Shown: positions 37,550-46,390, counted from the first letter of the stretch. The stretch is DNA of 64,000 nt from Allobosea caraganae (GCF_003351345.1 NZ_QQTO01000007.1:247286-311285), one strand, 5' to 3'. Translations and numbers: made by a program. Notes: generated by a model from the letters alone, not told the origin.

Positions 37550-38761
37550 ATGTCGGTGGCCGATACGCCCGTCGCCGCGGCGGACCTGGAAACAGGTCCG
37601 TCTTCGGCGCTCATCACCCTGGTCGCGATCTCGACCGGGGCCCTCGTCGCCAATCTCTACTACGCCCAGCCGCTGATCGCCTCGATCGCGCCCGAGATCG
37701 GCATCTCGCCCGATCTCGCCGGCAGCGTCGTCAGCGTCACCCAGATCGGCTACGGCGCCGGCCTGTTCCTGCTGGTCTCGCTGGCCGACCTTGTCGAGAA
37801 CCGTCAGCTGGTGCTGATCATGCTCGGCTTCACCACGCTCGGCCTGATCGGCGCCGCGCTCTCGACGACGGCGGTGCCGTTCTTCCTCGCCTCCTTCCTG
37901 ATAGGCCTGTGCTCGACCGGGGCGCAGATCCTGATCCCGCTCATCGCTCATCTCGTGCCGGCTAATCGTCGCGGCCGCGTCGTCGGCAACGTCATGGCCG
38001 GCGTGCTGACCGGCATCATGCTGGCGCGGCCGGTCGCGCTGTTCATCGCCGCGAGCTTCGGCTGGCGCGCCGTGTTCTGGTGCTCGGCCGTGCTGATGCT
38101 CGGCATTGGCACGGCGCTGGTGCGGGTGATGCCGCAGCACAAGCCGCGCGGCGGCATGCATTACGGCCAGATCCTTGCATCGATGGCGGGGCTGCTGCGC
38201 GACATGCCGATCCTGCGCCAGCGCGCAGTTTACCAGGCGCTGATGTTCGCCGCCTTCAATCTGTTCTGGACGGCGGCGCCGCTGATGCTGGCCGAGCATT
38301 TCGGCCTGAACGAGCACGGCATCGGCCTGTTCGCGCTCGCCGGCGCCGGCGGCGCGCTGGCAGCCCCGATCGCCGGGCGGCTTGCCGATCGCGGCCTGAC
38401 CAGCGCGCTCACCGCCGGCGCGATGGCGGCGCTGGCGCTCTGCTTCTATGCGACGGGCTGGGCCGCAGCCGCCCTCGCGCTTGCCGTGCTGCTGGTGTTG
38501 ACGATCGTCATCGACGCGGCCGTGCAGGTGAATCAGGTGGTGAGCCAGCGCCTGATCTTCTCGGGCGCGCCCGAGACGCGCGGCCGGGTCAACGCGCTCT
38601 ACATGACCATCACCTTCGTCGGCGGCGCGCTCGGCTCGATATTGGGCACCGTGACCTATCATGGGGGCGGCTGGACCGCGACGGCGACGCTCGGCGGGCT
38701 GATCGGCCTTCTGGCGCTGGCGCTCTTCGCATTGCAGGCGAGGGCACCGCGCGCCGCGTGA
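37550..38761 (+). CDS. MFS transporter
   Basis: A 403-residue permease with about twelve helices. TLVAISTGALVANLYYAQPL opens the first helix, and LVPANRRGRVVGNVMAGVL is an inter-helix motif of the drug:H+ antiporter-like branch. It likely exports a small compound. It is in tandem with the aldo/keto reductase gene under probable LysR control. Confidence 0.85.
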   Translation: MSVADTPVAAADLETGPSSALITLVAISTGALVANLYYAQPLIASIAPEIGISPDLAGSVVSVTQIGYGAGLFLLVSLADLVENRQLVLIMLGFTTLGLIGAALSTTAVPFFLASFLIGLCSTGAQILIPLIAHLVPANRRGRVVGNVMAGVLTGIMLARPVALFIAASFGWRAVFWCSAVLMLGIGTALVRVMPQHKPRGGMHYGQILASMAGLLRDMPILRQRAVYQALMFAAFNLFWTAAPLMLAEHFGLNEHGIGLFALAGAGGALAAPIAGRLADRGLTSALTAGAMAALALCFYATGWAAAALALAVLLVLTIVIDAAVQVNQVVSQRLIFSGAPETRGRVNALYMTITFVGGALGSILGTVTYHGGGWTATATLGGLIGLLALALFALQARAPRAA

Positions 38762-38884
38762 TTTCACGAAGACCGCGACCCGAGCAAATCGTGGCCGCTC
38801 TTCGTCGGAGCGCTGACGCCGCCTGCCGGCAAGAGGTTCGATCCGAGCGTCTGCCGCGTCGCCTCGAGCGCATGCAACCGAATT

Positions 38885-38918
38885 GAAAAGGGCCGCCCCG
38901 AAGGGCGGCCCTGATTTT
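38885..38918. terminator. Bidirectional terminator between convergent genes
   Basis: AGGGCCGCCC pairs with GGGCGGCCCT around a short CGAA loop; AAAA flanks the left and TTTT the right. It suits both the MFS gene and the minus-strand secreted protein gene. Confidence 0.85.
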
Positions 38919-38933
38919 ACGCATTGCTGCAGT

Positions 38934-39317
38934 TCAGCCGCGCTGCACGTCGAGCACCTGACCGCGGGCATTGACGTGGACCGTCAGGTTGCCGCCGAAG
39001 AAGTTGGTGCCGTCGACCATCCAGACGCCGCCGCGCTCCTGCACGCCCTGGACGTCGCTGATGCCCTGAGCGCGGGCGATGTCCAGCGCGTCGCGCTGGG
39101 TGATCAGGCCGCTGCTGGCCACCATGGCGGGCCTGCCGCGGAACTGCGCGAGATAGGCATCGTTCTGGCCCCGGTCCTGCAGGGCGCGCTGGTTGTTGTA
39201 GGCGTCGGAGACGATGCTCTCGGCGCTGGATCCGACCTGATCATGGGCCTGGGCCATGGTGGCGGCGCCAGAGATGACGAGCGCACCGGCAATGAGAGCG
39301 ACTTTGTGGATCAACAT
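38934..39317 (-). CDS. Small secreted protein, PepSY-like
   Basis: A 127-residue exported protein with signal LIHKVALIAGALVISGAATMAQA. The C-terminal half (ALDIARAQGISDVQGVQERG, then NLTVHVNARGQVLDVQ) resembles the PepSY-like fold of small periplasmic proteins. The role is unknown. The upstream gap has an EcfG-like promoter, which would place it in the general stress response. Confidence 0.65.
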   Translation of the reverse strand: MLIHKVALIAGALVISGAATMAQAHDQVGSSAESIVSDAYNNQRALQDRGQNDAYLAQFRGRPAMVASSGLITQRDALDIARAQGISDVQGVQERGGVWMVDGTNFFGGNLTVHVNARGQVLDVQRG

Positions 39318-39351
39318 GACTTATCTCCTGTGGTTTGCCCCACGGTAGAGA

Positions 39352-39376
39352 AACACCGGCCGTCGAATGCCGTTCC
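39352..39376 (-). promoter_or_regulatory. Possible EcfG-type promoter
   Basis: Read on the minus strand, GGAAC at 39376-39372 is followed after 16 bases by TGTT at 39355-39352. The alphaproteobacterial EcfG consensus is GGAAC-N16/17-CGTT, so one base differs. The -10 lies 35 bases before ATG 39317. Confidence 0.4.
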
Positions 39377-39666
39377 AACAAATATTCGTGAACGTGAAAT
39401 CAATAAATGAGCAACGAATCAGCAAAAATACGCCCTAATCTCGGAGTTATGAGTATTAAATATTGGTAATTTTGTAGAAATCGGGCGCTCACGTAAGATC
39501 AAATCGGCGCGATTGCTCCTCGGGTGCTCCCGGCAACTGGGGGCGAACAGTGCGCCGTCCGGCCGCTTTCGTGCTAGCATGCGATCTGGCTGTGGCTGTC
39601 CGGAACGATGATCGCGTCACGCGGGTTATGGCCATGCCGCTGCGAAACCCCGCTAGGGAGCCGAAC
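39377..39666. other. AT-rich gap between divergent secreted-protein genes
   Basis: From about 39375 to 39485 the DNA is much AT-richer than its surroundings, with runs such as AAATATTGGTAATTTTGT. It must hold promoters for 39667. No RNA gene is recognised. Confidence 0.4.
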
Positions 39667-39954
39667 ATGAACCGGATCATCCTTGCTCTGGCGCTCGTGC
39701 TGGCTGCCGATGCCGCGGCAGCGCAATCGCGCCCCTCCACGGTGACGAGACCGTGCGATGCCAACCGGCAGAGCGTCATCGCCAGCGGCGCCATCGTGCT
39801 CGGTACTGGCGGTTTTACCTATGATCGCTTCGTCAACGACCGCAGCTTCTGCCAGGTCGACCAATACACCGAGCCGGCCTGGGTGCCGAGCCGCGACACG
39901 CCGTCCTGCTTCGTCGGCTACCGCTGCAAGAGCGGCCCCTACATGGACGATTGA
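39667..39954 (+). CDS. Small secreted Cys-containing protein
   Basis: A 95-residue exported protein with signal NRIILALALVLAADAAAAQ. The mature part has four cysteines (TRPCDANRQ, RSFCQVDQ, PSCFVGYRCKSGP). ATG 39667 starts the signal. It is not assigned to a family. Confidence 0.6.
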   Translation: MNRIILALALVLAADAAAAQSRPSTVTRPCDANRQSVIASGAIVLGTGGFTYDRFVNDRSFCQVDQYTEPAWVPSRDTPSCFVGYRCKSGPYMDD

Positions 39955-39977
39955 GCGGTCGGGCCGAGCCCTGAAAA

Positions 39978-40053
39978 CTGAATCCGGCTCTCATCAATAG
40001 GTTGGAGCATGACGTCGTCCGAAAACCGCTTCGCACTTTTCGGCATCATACTC
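39978..40053. repeat. Composite REP-like element, copy 4
   Basis: CTGAATCCGGCTCTCATCAA at 39978-39997 is followed by GGAGCATGACG...CCGAAAACCGCTTCGCACTTTTCGG...CATCATACTCT. It is the inverse of the copy at 15264, including the TTGATGAGAG part. The element lies before the end of the next minus-strand gene. Confidence 0.7.
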
Positions 40054-40382
40054 TAGTCGCGCAGCAGGTCGGGAACCTTTTCGCCGGCTTTGCCATACAG
40101 CTTCCGCCCCATGGCGCAGGCCGCCGCGGTGTCGAGGGGCGCGATCTCCCTGGCGTATTCTCCGCCCTTGCCGACGACGAAGTCGCTATAGGGTTGCCGC
40201 TCGAGATTGATGCCGTGCTGGCGCATCAGGATGCCGAGGATCATGTTGTTCGGCTTGAGTGCCGCGCATTTGTTCGAGAGCGCGACGACCCGCGCGATAT
40301 GGGTCATGACGTTCTGCTGCGTCTGCGTTTGGGCGAGCGCCGGGCTTGCCAGCGCGAAAGCGATCACGATTGCCAGGCGCAT
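40053..40382 (-). CDS. Small secreted protein
   Basis: A 109-residue exported protein with signal MRLAIVIAFALASPALAQ, then a helical part with two cysteines. GAGAGAGG precedes ATG 40382 and decides this start over the one at 40400. Not assigned to a family. Confidence 0.55.
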   Translation of the reverse strand: MRLAIVIAFALASPALAQTQTQQNVMTHIARVVALSNKCAALKPNNMILGILMRQHGINLERQPYSDFVVGKGGEYAREIAPLDTAAACAMGRKLYGKAGEKVPDLLRD

Positions 40383-40427
40383 CAGCGACCTCTCTCTCAA
40401 TCCGAAGAACCGTGCCTCAGCCCGGCT

Positions 40428-40547
40428 TCACTTGCCGAAGAGCGCCCGCAGGCCGAGCGGGTCGAAATCGAAATAAAGCGCGCCGCTCACGAGGACCCCT
40501 GCGACGGCCAGGATAGCGGCATCGGCGATCAGTATCTTGCGCAGCAT
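40428..40547 (-). CDS. 39-residue single-pass membrane peptide
   Basis: ATG 40547 opens MLRKILIADAAILAVAGVLV followed by SGALYFDFDPLGLRALFGK. One N-terminal helix is seen. GGAGGC lies upstream on this strand. It is upstream of the small secreted protein gene by 45 bases. No family is known. Confidence 0.4.
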   Translation of the reverse strand: MLRKILIADAAILAVAGVLVSGALYFDFDPLGLRALFGK

Positions 40548-40717
40548 GGCGGTACGGCCTCCCAGGGAAGGCTACGATCTCTCGCCGGCGCTCGCCCGGC
40601 GTCCTCCATTCTGATGAGGCTGAAACTCGTCAGGGAATTGCCTGATCGCCCCGGCCATGGCTGCTTCGGGACGTGAACGGGCGCTGATCGCCGAGAATGG
40701 CCGCCGGGCTTCTCAGC

Positions 40718-41728
40718 TCAGTGCTTCACCACCCTGGCGTCTGGCGCTGGCTTGGGTGCTGCTGCCGGGCCGAGCGGGAAGGCAATCGTGATGAAGCCGA
40801 TCGTGCCTTGCGGGCGGTTCTCGACATTGACCTCGCGCAGGATCTTCAGGCGCGCCGAGACCGGCGTGCCGGCGACGTCGAACGTATAGCCGACCGTGCC
40901 GCCGATGCCCGTGGTGCGGCCCTTGTAGGAGCCGAGCGAGGCGCCGGCACCGCTGTCGCCGCTGACCTGCTGATAATGCGACAGCAGCACGCCGACGGAG
41001 AACTCCTTGCTGAAATACTGGCTGATGGCGAGATCGGCGTGAAACGCGTTTCCGCTCTTGTAGTCGGTCGCGTCGTTCTTGCCGTTGATCTCGAAGCCGA
41101 CCGCCCCGGAAATGTCGAGGCCGATCTTCGGGTCCAGCCAGGTCGCCGCCGCATAGACGTCGCCGATCCAGCGGTTGAGCGCGACATTGGACAATTCGCC
41201 ATCCTGATACGCCCCGGCCGGGATGTTGACCGAGCCGCCGACCTGCCAATGGAAATTCCCGGCGTGCCAGCCGACGAAACTCGACACCACAGGGTCGCCG
41301 ATGTTGAAAGTCGCGTCGCGCAGCTTCGCACCGAAGGCGCGGCCGAGCCGGGGCGCGGCTATCAGCGCGCCGGCGCTGATCCGGGGCACGCCAAGCGGCA
41401 GGCTGACTGCGAAGCCAAGGTTGCCACCGAATATCTCGACCGGCGTGACCCAGGTCGGCGTCAGGAAATCGATGCGCGCCTGCACTTTGACATTGCCGAG
41501 GACGGCGCCGCCGAACTGCGTCTGCGTCGTTGCAGAGAGCCGGCCGGAATAGGTATAAAAGTCGTTCTGGAAATAGAATCCGGGCGGAGGGACGATGCCG
41601 GCAAGAGGCCCGCGCAGCCCCGGAACGTATAGGCTCGCGCCGCTTTCCGTTGCCTGCGCGGGAATGCTTGGCAATGCGCCGCAGAATAATGCCGCTGCGC
41701 CAACGAGAGCGGCCCGAAGTCGCTTCAT
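40718..41728 (-). CDS. SphA/MetA-type outer-membrane transport protein
   Basis: A 336-residue exported beta-barrel of the COG4313 type (proteins of phenol meta-pathway clusters). A signal peptide ends near SIPAQA; the mature part starts ASLYVPGLRGPLAGIVPPPGFYF. It has many short alternating strands and ends ITIAFPLGP before a Pro/Ala tail. It probably passes hydrophobic compounds across the outer membrane. ATG 41728 is chosen over 41737, which is also possible. Two GTAAC-N-GTTAC sites stand upstream. Confidence 0.7.
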   Translation of the reverse strand: MKRLRAALVGAAALFCGALPSIPAQATESGASLYVPGLRGPLAGIVPPPGFYFQNDFYTYSGRLSATTQTQFGGAVLGNVKVQARIDFLTPTWVTPVEIFGGNLGFAVSLPLGVPRISAGALIAAPRLGRAFGAKLRDATFNIGDPVVSSFVGWHAGNFHWQVGGSVNIPAGAYQDGELSNVALNRWIGDVYAAATWLDPKIGLDISGAVGFEINGKNDATDYKSGNAFHADLAISQYFSKEFSVGVLLSHYQQVSGDSGAGASLGSYKGRTTGIGGTVGYTFDVAGTPVSARLKILREVNVENRPQGTIGFITIAFPLGPAAAPKPAPDARVVKH

Positions 41729-41819
41729 GTCTAGCATCCCGACACGTTACCGTAGAGACGCTGAACTGATTTGACATGGGCGTCAAGCTCGCGCTGTCTC
41801 CCACCGGAGACCTCGGCCG

Positions 41820-41861
41820 GTAACAGTCACGGCGCGGCGCTGCGGGGCCGGTAACTGTTAC
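41820..41861. promoter_or_regulatory. Two GTAAC-N-GTTAC palindromes in a divergent promoter
   Basis: GTAACAGTCAC at 41820-41830 has one mismatch. GTAACTGTTAC at 41851-41861 is perfect. Their centres are 31 bases apart, about three helical turns, so both lie on one face of the DNA. The same core stands before the sulfatase gene (43165) and the DUF3302 gene (50364). Confidence 0.65.
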
Positions 41862-41928
41862 GGCCGCGTCAGGAGGCGCCTTTCGGCAGTATACCAGTGA
41901 GAAGCCCGTACATACGTGGACAGGTGCC

Positions 41929-42174
41929 ATGGAGCAGGTGCAGAAGCGCGGACTGGCCCGGCTGATGCTGCGCTGGCCAGCACAGCGCGCGGAACTGCGC
42001 CGGAGGTTCGCACAGGATCCCCGTCTGGTGGAATTATGCGAGGCCTATGAGACCGCCTGCGAGGCGGCCGCCTACTGGACCAAATCGCCGGCGCCGGTCG
42101 GGCCGGAGCGCGCGGAGGAATACCGGGCGCTCATAACGGCGACAGAGCAAGATATCTTGATCAGGATATCTTAA
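41929..42174 (+). CDS. Hypothetical small protein
   Basis: An 81-residue soluble, helical protein (QKRGLARLMLRWPAQRAELR, then LVELCEAYETACEAAAYW). It has no signal or membrane helix. It starts 68 bases from the perfect palindrome of the divergent promoter. A 24-base near-palindrome covers its last codons. No family is known. Confidence 0.55.
   Translation: MEQVQKRGLARLMLRWPAQRAELRRRFAQDPRLVELCEAYETACEAAAYWTKSPAPVGPERAEEYRALITATEQDILIRIS
42149..42172. promoter_or_regulatory. 24-base near-perfect palindrome over the end of an ORF
   Basis: AAGATATC at 42149-42156 and GATATCTT at 42165-42172 flank TTGATCAG, whose TGATCA is itself palindromic. The TAA of the 81-residue gene starts at its end (42172). 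It has no T-run and looks more like an operator than a terminator. Confidence 0.45.
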
Positions 42175-42299
42175 GGCTGGTCATGGCGCTCCTCTTGCCG
42201 CAGCGTTGAAGAGAGCTTGCCCAGCTTTGTCGGCTGATCCATCATGCGAATACTGGCCTATATATCGAGTTTTTAGTCCAAGCTTTGGAGGGCGAAGCG

Positions 42300-43115
42300 A
42301 TGGACGACGGAATCTCGGCTCTGCGGCACAAGAACCCGCCGGCTAAAGATATTCTCACCGCGCTCGAAGCGGTCCTGGCTTGCGACACGTTGCGGCTTTC
42401 GGAGCGCAACCGCCGCTTTCTGTCGTTCGTCGTGGCCCAGACCGTCTCCGGCAACGGCGAGCGGATAAAGGCCTATTCCATCGGGGTCGATGTCTTCGGC
42501 CGCGACGACACCTTCGACCCGACGCTCGATCCGATCGTGCGCATCGAGGCGACGCGGATCAGGTCGGCTCTCACCGCCTACTACGAGCAGAAGGGGGCGG
42601 GCGACCGCGTCAGGATCGCAATCCCGCCCGGCAGCTATGTTCCGACATTCTCCTGGGCGCGCCGGGACGCCGGTGCACGGATCAAGCGCCTGCCGATCAG
42701 CGAGCGGCAGGTCGTGCGGGCCGAGGCGGCCACGATGATCATCAACGACCGCACCTCTCGGGCGGACCCGGACGTCGCCTCGCGCGGAGAATTGTTTGCC
42801 GATGCCCTCGTCGGCCTGCTGCGCAAGGCGCGCTTCAAGGTCCATGTCGTGCCTTCGGCCGAGCACCGGGCGGCGCTCGACGCGATCCATGAGGTCTTTT
42901 CCCACCCCAAGGACGCCTATTCACTCGACATCGCCGTTCGCCCCATGGTCGCGCACCGGCGTTATTCCTGGCGGCTGAGCGATCTGCGGAACGGCGAGAT
43001 TCTCGCAAGCGATTCCCGCGACTACGTCGTTGCCCCCGCGCCTTGCTTCGACCTCATCGACGCTCTCGCCGGGGATGCCGCGGATGCGATCGCGAGCGCC
43101 GTTTCCGACCGCTGA
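42300..43115 (+). CDS. Regulator-like protein with an adenylate-cyclase-associated N-terminal domain
   Basis: A 271-residue soluble protein. The N-terminal part (ERNRRFLSFVVAQTVSGNGE, AYSIGVDVFGRDDTFDPTLD, VRIEATRIRSALTAYYE, then PPGSYVPTF) is the domain found at the start of many Hyphomicrobiales proteins annotated as adenylate cyclases or TolB-like regulators. The C-terminal part (FADALVGLLRKARFKVHVVP) resembles the TolB-like part of these. No cyclase or TPR part is present. GGAGGG precedes ATG 42300. It stands between palindrome-bearing promoters and may bind them; this is inference. Confidence 0.5.
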   Translation: MDDGISALRHKNPPAKDILTALEAVLACDTLRLSERNRRFLSFVVAQTVSGNGERIKAYSIGVDVFGRDDTFDPTLDPIVRIEATRIRSALTAYYEQKGAGDRVRIAIPPGSYVPTFSWARRDAGARIKRLPISERQVVRAEAATMIINDRTSRADPDVASRGELFADALVGLLRKARFKVHVVPSAEHRAALDAIHEVFSHPKDAYSLDIAVRPMVAHRRYSWRLSDLRNGEILASDSRDYVVAPAPCFDLIDALAGDAADAIASAVSDR

Positions 43116-43164
43116 GCCCGGCGCGGGGATCGCCGTTCGGCGCGGAATTGACACCTGACCAACG

Positions 43165-43175
43165 GTAACAGTTAC
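43165..43175. promoter_or_regulatory. GTAAC-A-GTTAC palindrome before the sulfatase gene
   Basis: A perfect 11-base palindrome within the 167-base gap, 107 bases before the sulfatase ATG. Its surroundings CGGTAACAGTTACGGCC match the sites at 41851 and 50364. Confidence 0.65.
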
Positions 43176-43282
43176 GGCCTTAAGCGGCTCCGGTCTCCGT
43201 GCAAGCTTCGGCGGCGCGCTTGAGGTCGGCGTCGTTTCCCCGCGCACGACCCCAGGCGGCGATCCGAAGCCGGGAGTGTTTC

Positions 43283-44857
43283 ATGGAACGCCAGAAATTC
43301 TTGGCCGCGGCGGCGCTTGCAGCCGTTCTCGGCCTAGGGGCCGCGCCAGCCGCCGCCCAACCCGCTCCAAACCGTCCGAACATCCTCGTCATCTTCGGCG
43401 ACGATGTCGGCCAGTCGAACATCAGCGCCTATTCGCATGGGCTCGTCGGCTACAAGACGCCGAACATCGACCGCATCGCCAAGGAAGGCATGATGTTCAC
43501 CGATTACTATGCGGAGAACAGCTGCACGGCCGGGCGCTCGACTTTCATCACGGGACAGGTCTGCCTGCGCACCGGGCTGTGCAAGGTCGGCATTCCCGGC
43601 GCTGCCGTCGGCCTGCAGGATCGCGACGTCACCATCGCCCAGGCACTCAAGCCGCTCGGCTATGCCACCGGGCAGTTCGGCAAGAACCACCTCGGCGACC
43701 GCGACGAATACCTGCCGACACGGCACGGCTTCGACGAGTTCTTCGGCAATCTCTACCACCTCAACGCCGAGGAGGAGCCGGAGCGGCCCTACTATCCCAA
43801 GAACGACACCACCTTCGTGAAGTCGAACTCGCCGCGCGGCGTTCTCAAGACCTCCGCCGACGGAAAGATCGAGGATACCGGTCCGCTCACGCGCAAGCGG
43901 ATGGAGACGATCGACGACGAGACGACAGCGGCCGCGATCGACTTCATGCAGCGGCAGGCGCGGGCCAACAAGCCCTTCTACACCTGGATGAACACGACCC
44001 GCATGCATGCCTTCACCCATGTGCGCGAGTCGATGAAAGGCGTCAGCGGCATGCCGGGCAACGACTACGCCGACGGCATGATCGAGCATGACGGCGACGT
44101 CGGAAAACTGCTGAAGGCGATCGATGATCTCGGCATCGCCAACAACACCATCGTTGTCTACACCACCGACAACGGCCCGAACCAATGGTCCTGGCCGGAT
44201 GCCGCGACGACCCAGTTCCGCTCGGAGAAGGACACGAACTGGGAGGGCGCCTTCCGCGTGCCGGCGATGATCCGCTGGCCGGGTCGCGTCAAGCCCGGCG
44301 AGGTCTCGAACGAGATCATCTCCGGTCTCGACTGGTTCCCGACACTCGTTGCGGCCGCCGGCGATGCCGAGATCAAGGACAAGCTCGCCAAAGGCACGAC
44401 GCTCGAAGGCAAGCAGGCCAAGGTCCATCTCGACGGCTACAACCAGCTGCCCTACCTTACCGGCCAGCAGCCGAAATCCGCCCGCAACGAATTCTTCTAC
44501 TTCAACGATGACGGCGAGATGGTCGCCTATCGCTTTAACGACTGGAAGATCGTGTTCTGCGAGCAGCGCCAGCCGGGCGGCTTCCAGGTCTGGGCGAATC
44601 CGTTCACCTGCCTGCGCGCGCCGAAGGTCTTCAACCTGCGCATGGATCCGATCGAGCGCGCCGACAGCGTTTCGGACCAGTACTACGACTGGCTCGCGAA
44701 GAACGCCTATCTGATCCAGTACGGCGTCTGGAAGGTCGGGCCCTTCCTCCAGACCTTCAAGGAATATCCCCCGAGCCAGCGGCCGGCGAGCTTCAGCGTC
44801 GACCAGATGGTCGACGCCCTCATGCGCAACCTCGACCAGGTGAGCAAAGCCAAATAG
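43283..44857 (+). CDS. Exported type I arylsulfatase
   Basis: A 524-residue sulfatase with signal peptide QKFLAAAALAAVLGLGAAPA. It has the metal site PNILVIFGDDVGQSN, the formylglycine site SCTAGRSTFITGQ, GKNHLGDRDEYLPT and TDNGPNQWSWPD. The Cys of CTAGR must be oxidised to formylglycine; the gene for that enzyme is at 49370. The motif has Ala where most have Pro (CxPxR). It cleaves sulfate esters in the periplasm; the natural substrate is unknown. ATG 43283 begins the signal. Confidence 0.9.
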   Translation: MERQKFLAAAALAAVLGLGAAPAAAQPAPNRPNILVIFGDDVGQSNISAYSHGLVGYKTPNIDRIAKEGMMFTDYYAENSCTAGRSTFITGQVCLRTGLCKVGIPGAAVGLQDRDVTIAQALKPLGYATGQFGKNHLGDRDEYLPTRHGFDEFFGNLYHLNAEEEPERPYYPKNDTTFVKSNSPRGVLKTSADGKIEDTGPLTRKRMETIDDETTAAAIDFMQRQARANKPFYTWMNTTRMHAFTHVRESMKGVSGMPGNDYADGMIEHDGDVGKLLKAIDDLGIANNTIVVYTTDNGPNQWSWPDAATTQFRSEKDTNWEGAFRVPAMIRWPGRVKPGEVSNEIISGLDWFPTLVAAAGDAEIKDKLAKGTTLEGKQAKVHLDGYNQLPYLTGQQPKSARNEFFYFNDDGEMVAYRFNDWKIVFCEQRQPGGFQVWANPFTCLRAPKVFNLRMDPIERADSVSDQYYDWLAKNAYLIQYGVWKVGPFLQTFKEYPPSQRPASFSVDQMVDALMRNLDQVSKAK

Positions 44858-44876
44858 GCGCTCCGCCGATAACGCA

Positions 44877-44901
44877 CCGGCCACCGCTTCCGCGTGGCCG
44901 G
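44877..44901 (+). other. Hairpin between sulfatase and DUF1254 genes
   Basis: CCGGCCAC at 44877-44884 pairs with GTGGCCGG at 44894-44901 around nine bases. There is no T-run. It could lower read-through or protect the upstream message. Confidence 0.35.
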
Positions 44902-44924
44902 CGCTTCCGAACTTGGGGGCGAAC

Positions 44925-46376
44925 ATGAGCAGATATCGTAGGATGGCGCCGCCTATCGCTTTGGCGCCGAGCCGTCGGCAGGTCATGGTCGGAGCGGCGG
45001 CGACGCTGGCGGCGGGGCCGCTCGGCATTGCATCAGGCTTCGCGCAGGCGCCGTCTCCGCAGGAAGCGCGCGCCATCGCCAAGGAGGCCACGATCTATGG
45101 CTTCCCGATGGTCGATACCTACCGCGTCCAGCATTCCTATTTCGTCGATCGCGGCAGTCCTGAGTTCAAAGCGGGCTGGAACGCGCTGGTCAACAACGAC
45201 CGCGTCTACACGCCCGCGGACAAGGCGATCCAGAGCCCTAACTCAGACACGCCCTATTCCTATGTCGGCGCCGACCTGCGCGCCGAGCCGCTCGTCCTTA
45301 CCGTGCCGGCGGTCGAGAAGGGGCGTTACTACTCGCTGCAGTTCATCGACATGTACACGTTCAACTTCGCCTATGTCGGCAGCCGCGCGACCGGCAATGG
45401 CGCCGGCAGCTACCTGCTCGCCGGGCCGCGCTGGAAGGGCGGAAAGCCGAAGGGCATCAAGGCCGTCATCTCCTGCGAGACGGACTTCGCCTTCGTCCTC
45501 TACCGCACCCAGCTCTTCAATCCGGGCGATATCGACAAGGTCAGGGCGATCCAGGCGGGCTATAAGGTCCAGACGCTGTCGCAGTTTCTCGGCCAGCCGG
45601 CGCCGGGCGCGCTGCCGGTCGTGAGCTTCGCAAAGCCTCTAACGCCTGAGCGGGAGCGCAGCTCGCTCGAACTCTTCGGCCTGATGAACTTCCTGCTGCA
45701 ATTCTGCCCGGCGCACCCGTCCGAGCGCGCACTGATGGCGCGGTTCGCGCGGATCGGGATTGGCCCGGGCAAACCCTTCGACCCGAACACGCTTTCCCCC
45801 GAGATGCGCAAGGCGCTGGAAGACGGCATGGCCGACGCCTGGGCGGCCTTCAAGGAGTTCAAGGAGACCGAACTCGATACCGGAAAGCGGACCAGTGGCG
45901 ACAGCTTCGGGACGCGCGCCTATCTGAACGGACGGTATCTCGAACGGATGTCGGGCGCGGTCCTCGGCATCTACGGCAACTCGAAGCAGGAAGCGATCTA
46001 TCCCGCCTACTTCATCGATAGCGGGAAGCAGCCGCTCTCCGGCGCGAACCGGTACACGCTGCGCTTCGCGCCGGGTCAGCTGCCGCCGGTCAACGCGTTC
46101 TGGTCCGTCACCATGTACGAGCTGCCGGCGAGCCTGCTCTATGCCAACGCCATCGACCGCTACCTGATCAACTCGCCGATGCTGCCGGGCCTGACGCGCG
46201 ATCCCGATGGCGGCATCACGCTCTACCTCCAGAACGACTCGCCGGGGAAAGACCGCGAGGCCAATTGGCTGCCCGCGCCGAGAGGGCCGTTCTTCGTGGC
46301 AATGCGGCTCTATTGGCCGAAGCAGCCGGCGCTGAACGGAAAATGGAAGGCGCCGCCGCTGTCGCGGTTGGCTTGA
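44925..46376 (+). CDS. Exported DUF1254/DUF1214 protein (Tat-like signal)
   Basis: A 483-residue protein. The N-terminal signal has SRRQVMVGAAATLAAG, a twin-arginine-like motif, ending GFAQAP. The DUF1254 domain follows (YGFPMVDTYRVQHSYF, SPNSDTPYSYVGADLRAEP, FIDMYTFNFAYVG). The C-terminal DUF1214 domain has VNAFWSVTMYELPASLLYAN and LYLQNDSPGK. The function is not known. GGGGG precedes ATG 44925. A paralogue lies directly downstream. Confidence 0.85.
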   Translation: MSRYRRMAPPIALAPSRRQVMVGAAATLAAGPLGIASGFAQAPSPQEARAIAKEATIYGFPMVDTYRVQHSYFVDRGSPEFKAGWNALVNNDRVYTPADKAIQSPNSDTPYSYVGADLRAEPLVLTVPAVEKGRYYSLQFIDMYTFNFAYVGSRATGNGAGSYLLAGPRWKGGKPKGIKAVISCETDFAFVLYRTQLFNPGDIDKVRAIQAGYKVQTLSQFLGQPAPGALPVVSFAKPLTPERERSSLELFGLMNFLLQFCPAHPSERALMARFARIGIGPGKPFDPNTLSPEMRKALEDGMADAWAAFKEFKETELDTGKRTSGDSFGTRAYLNGRYLERMSGAVLGIYGNSKQEAIYPAYFIDSGKQPLSGANRYTLRFAPGQLPPVNAFWSVTMYELPASLLYANAIDRYLINSPMLPGLTRDPDGGITLYLQNDSPGKDREANWLPAPRGPFFVAMRLYWPKQPALNGKWKAPPLSRLA

Positions 46377-46390
46377 TGGAGGAGTTGCCC

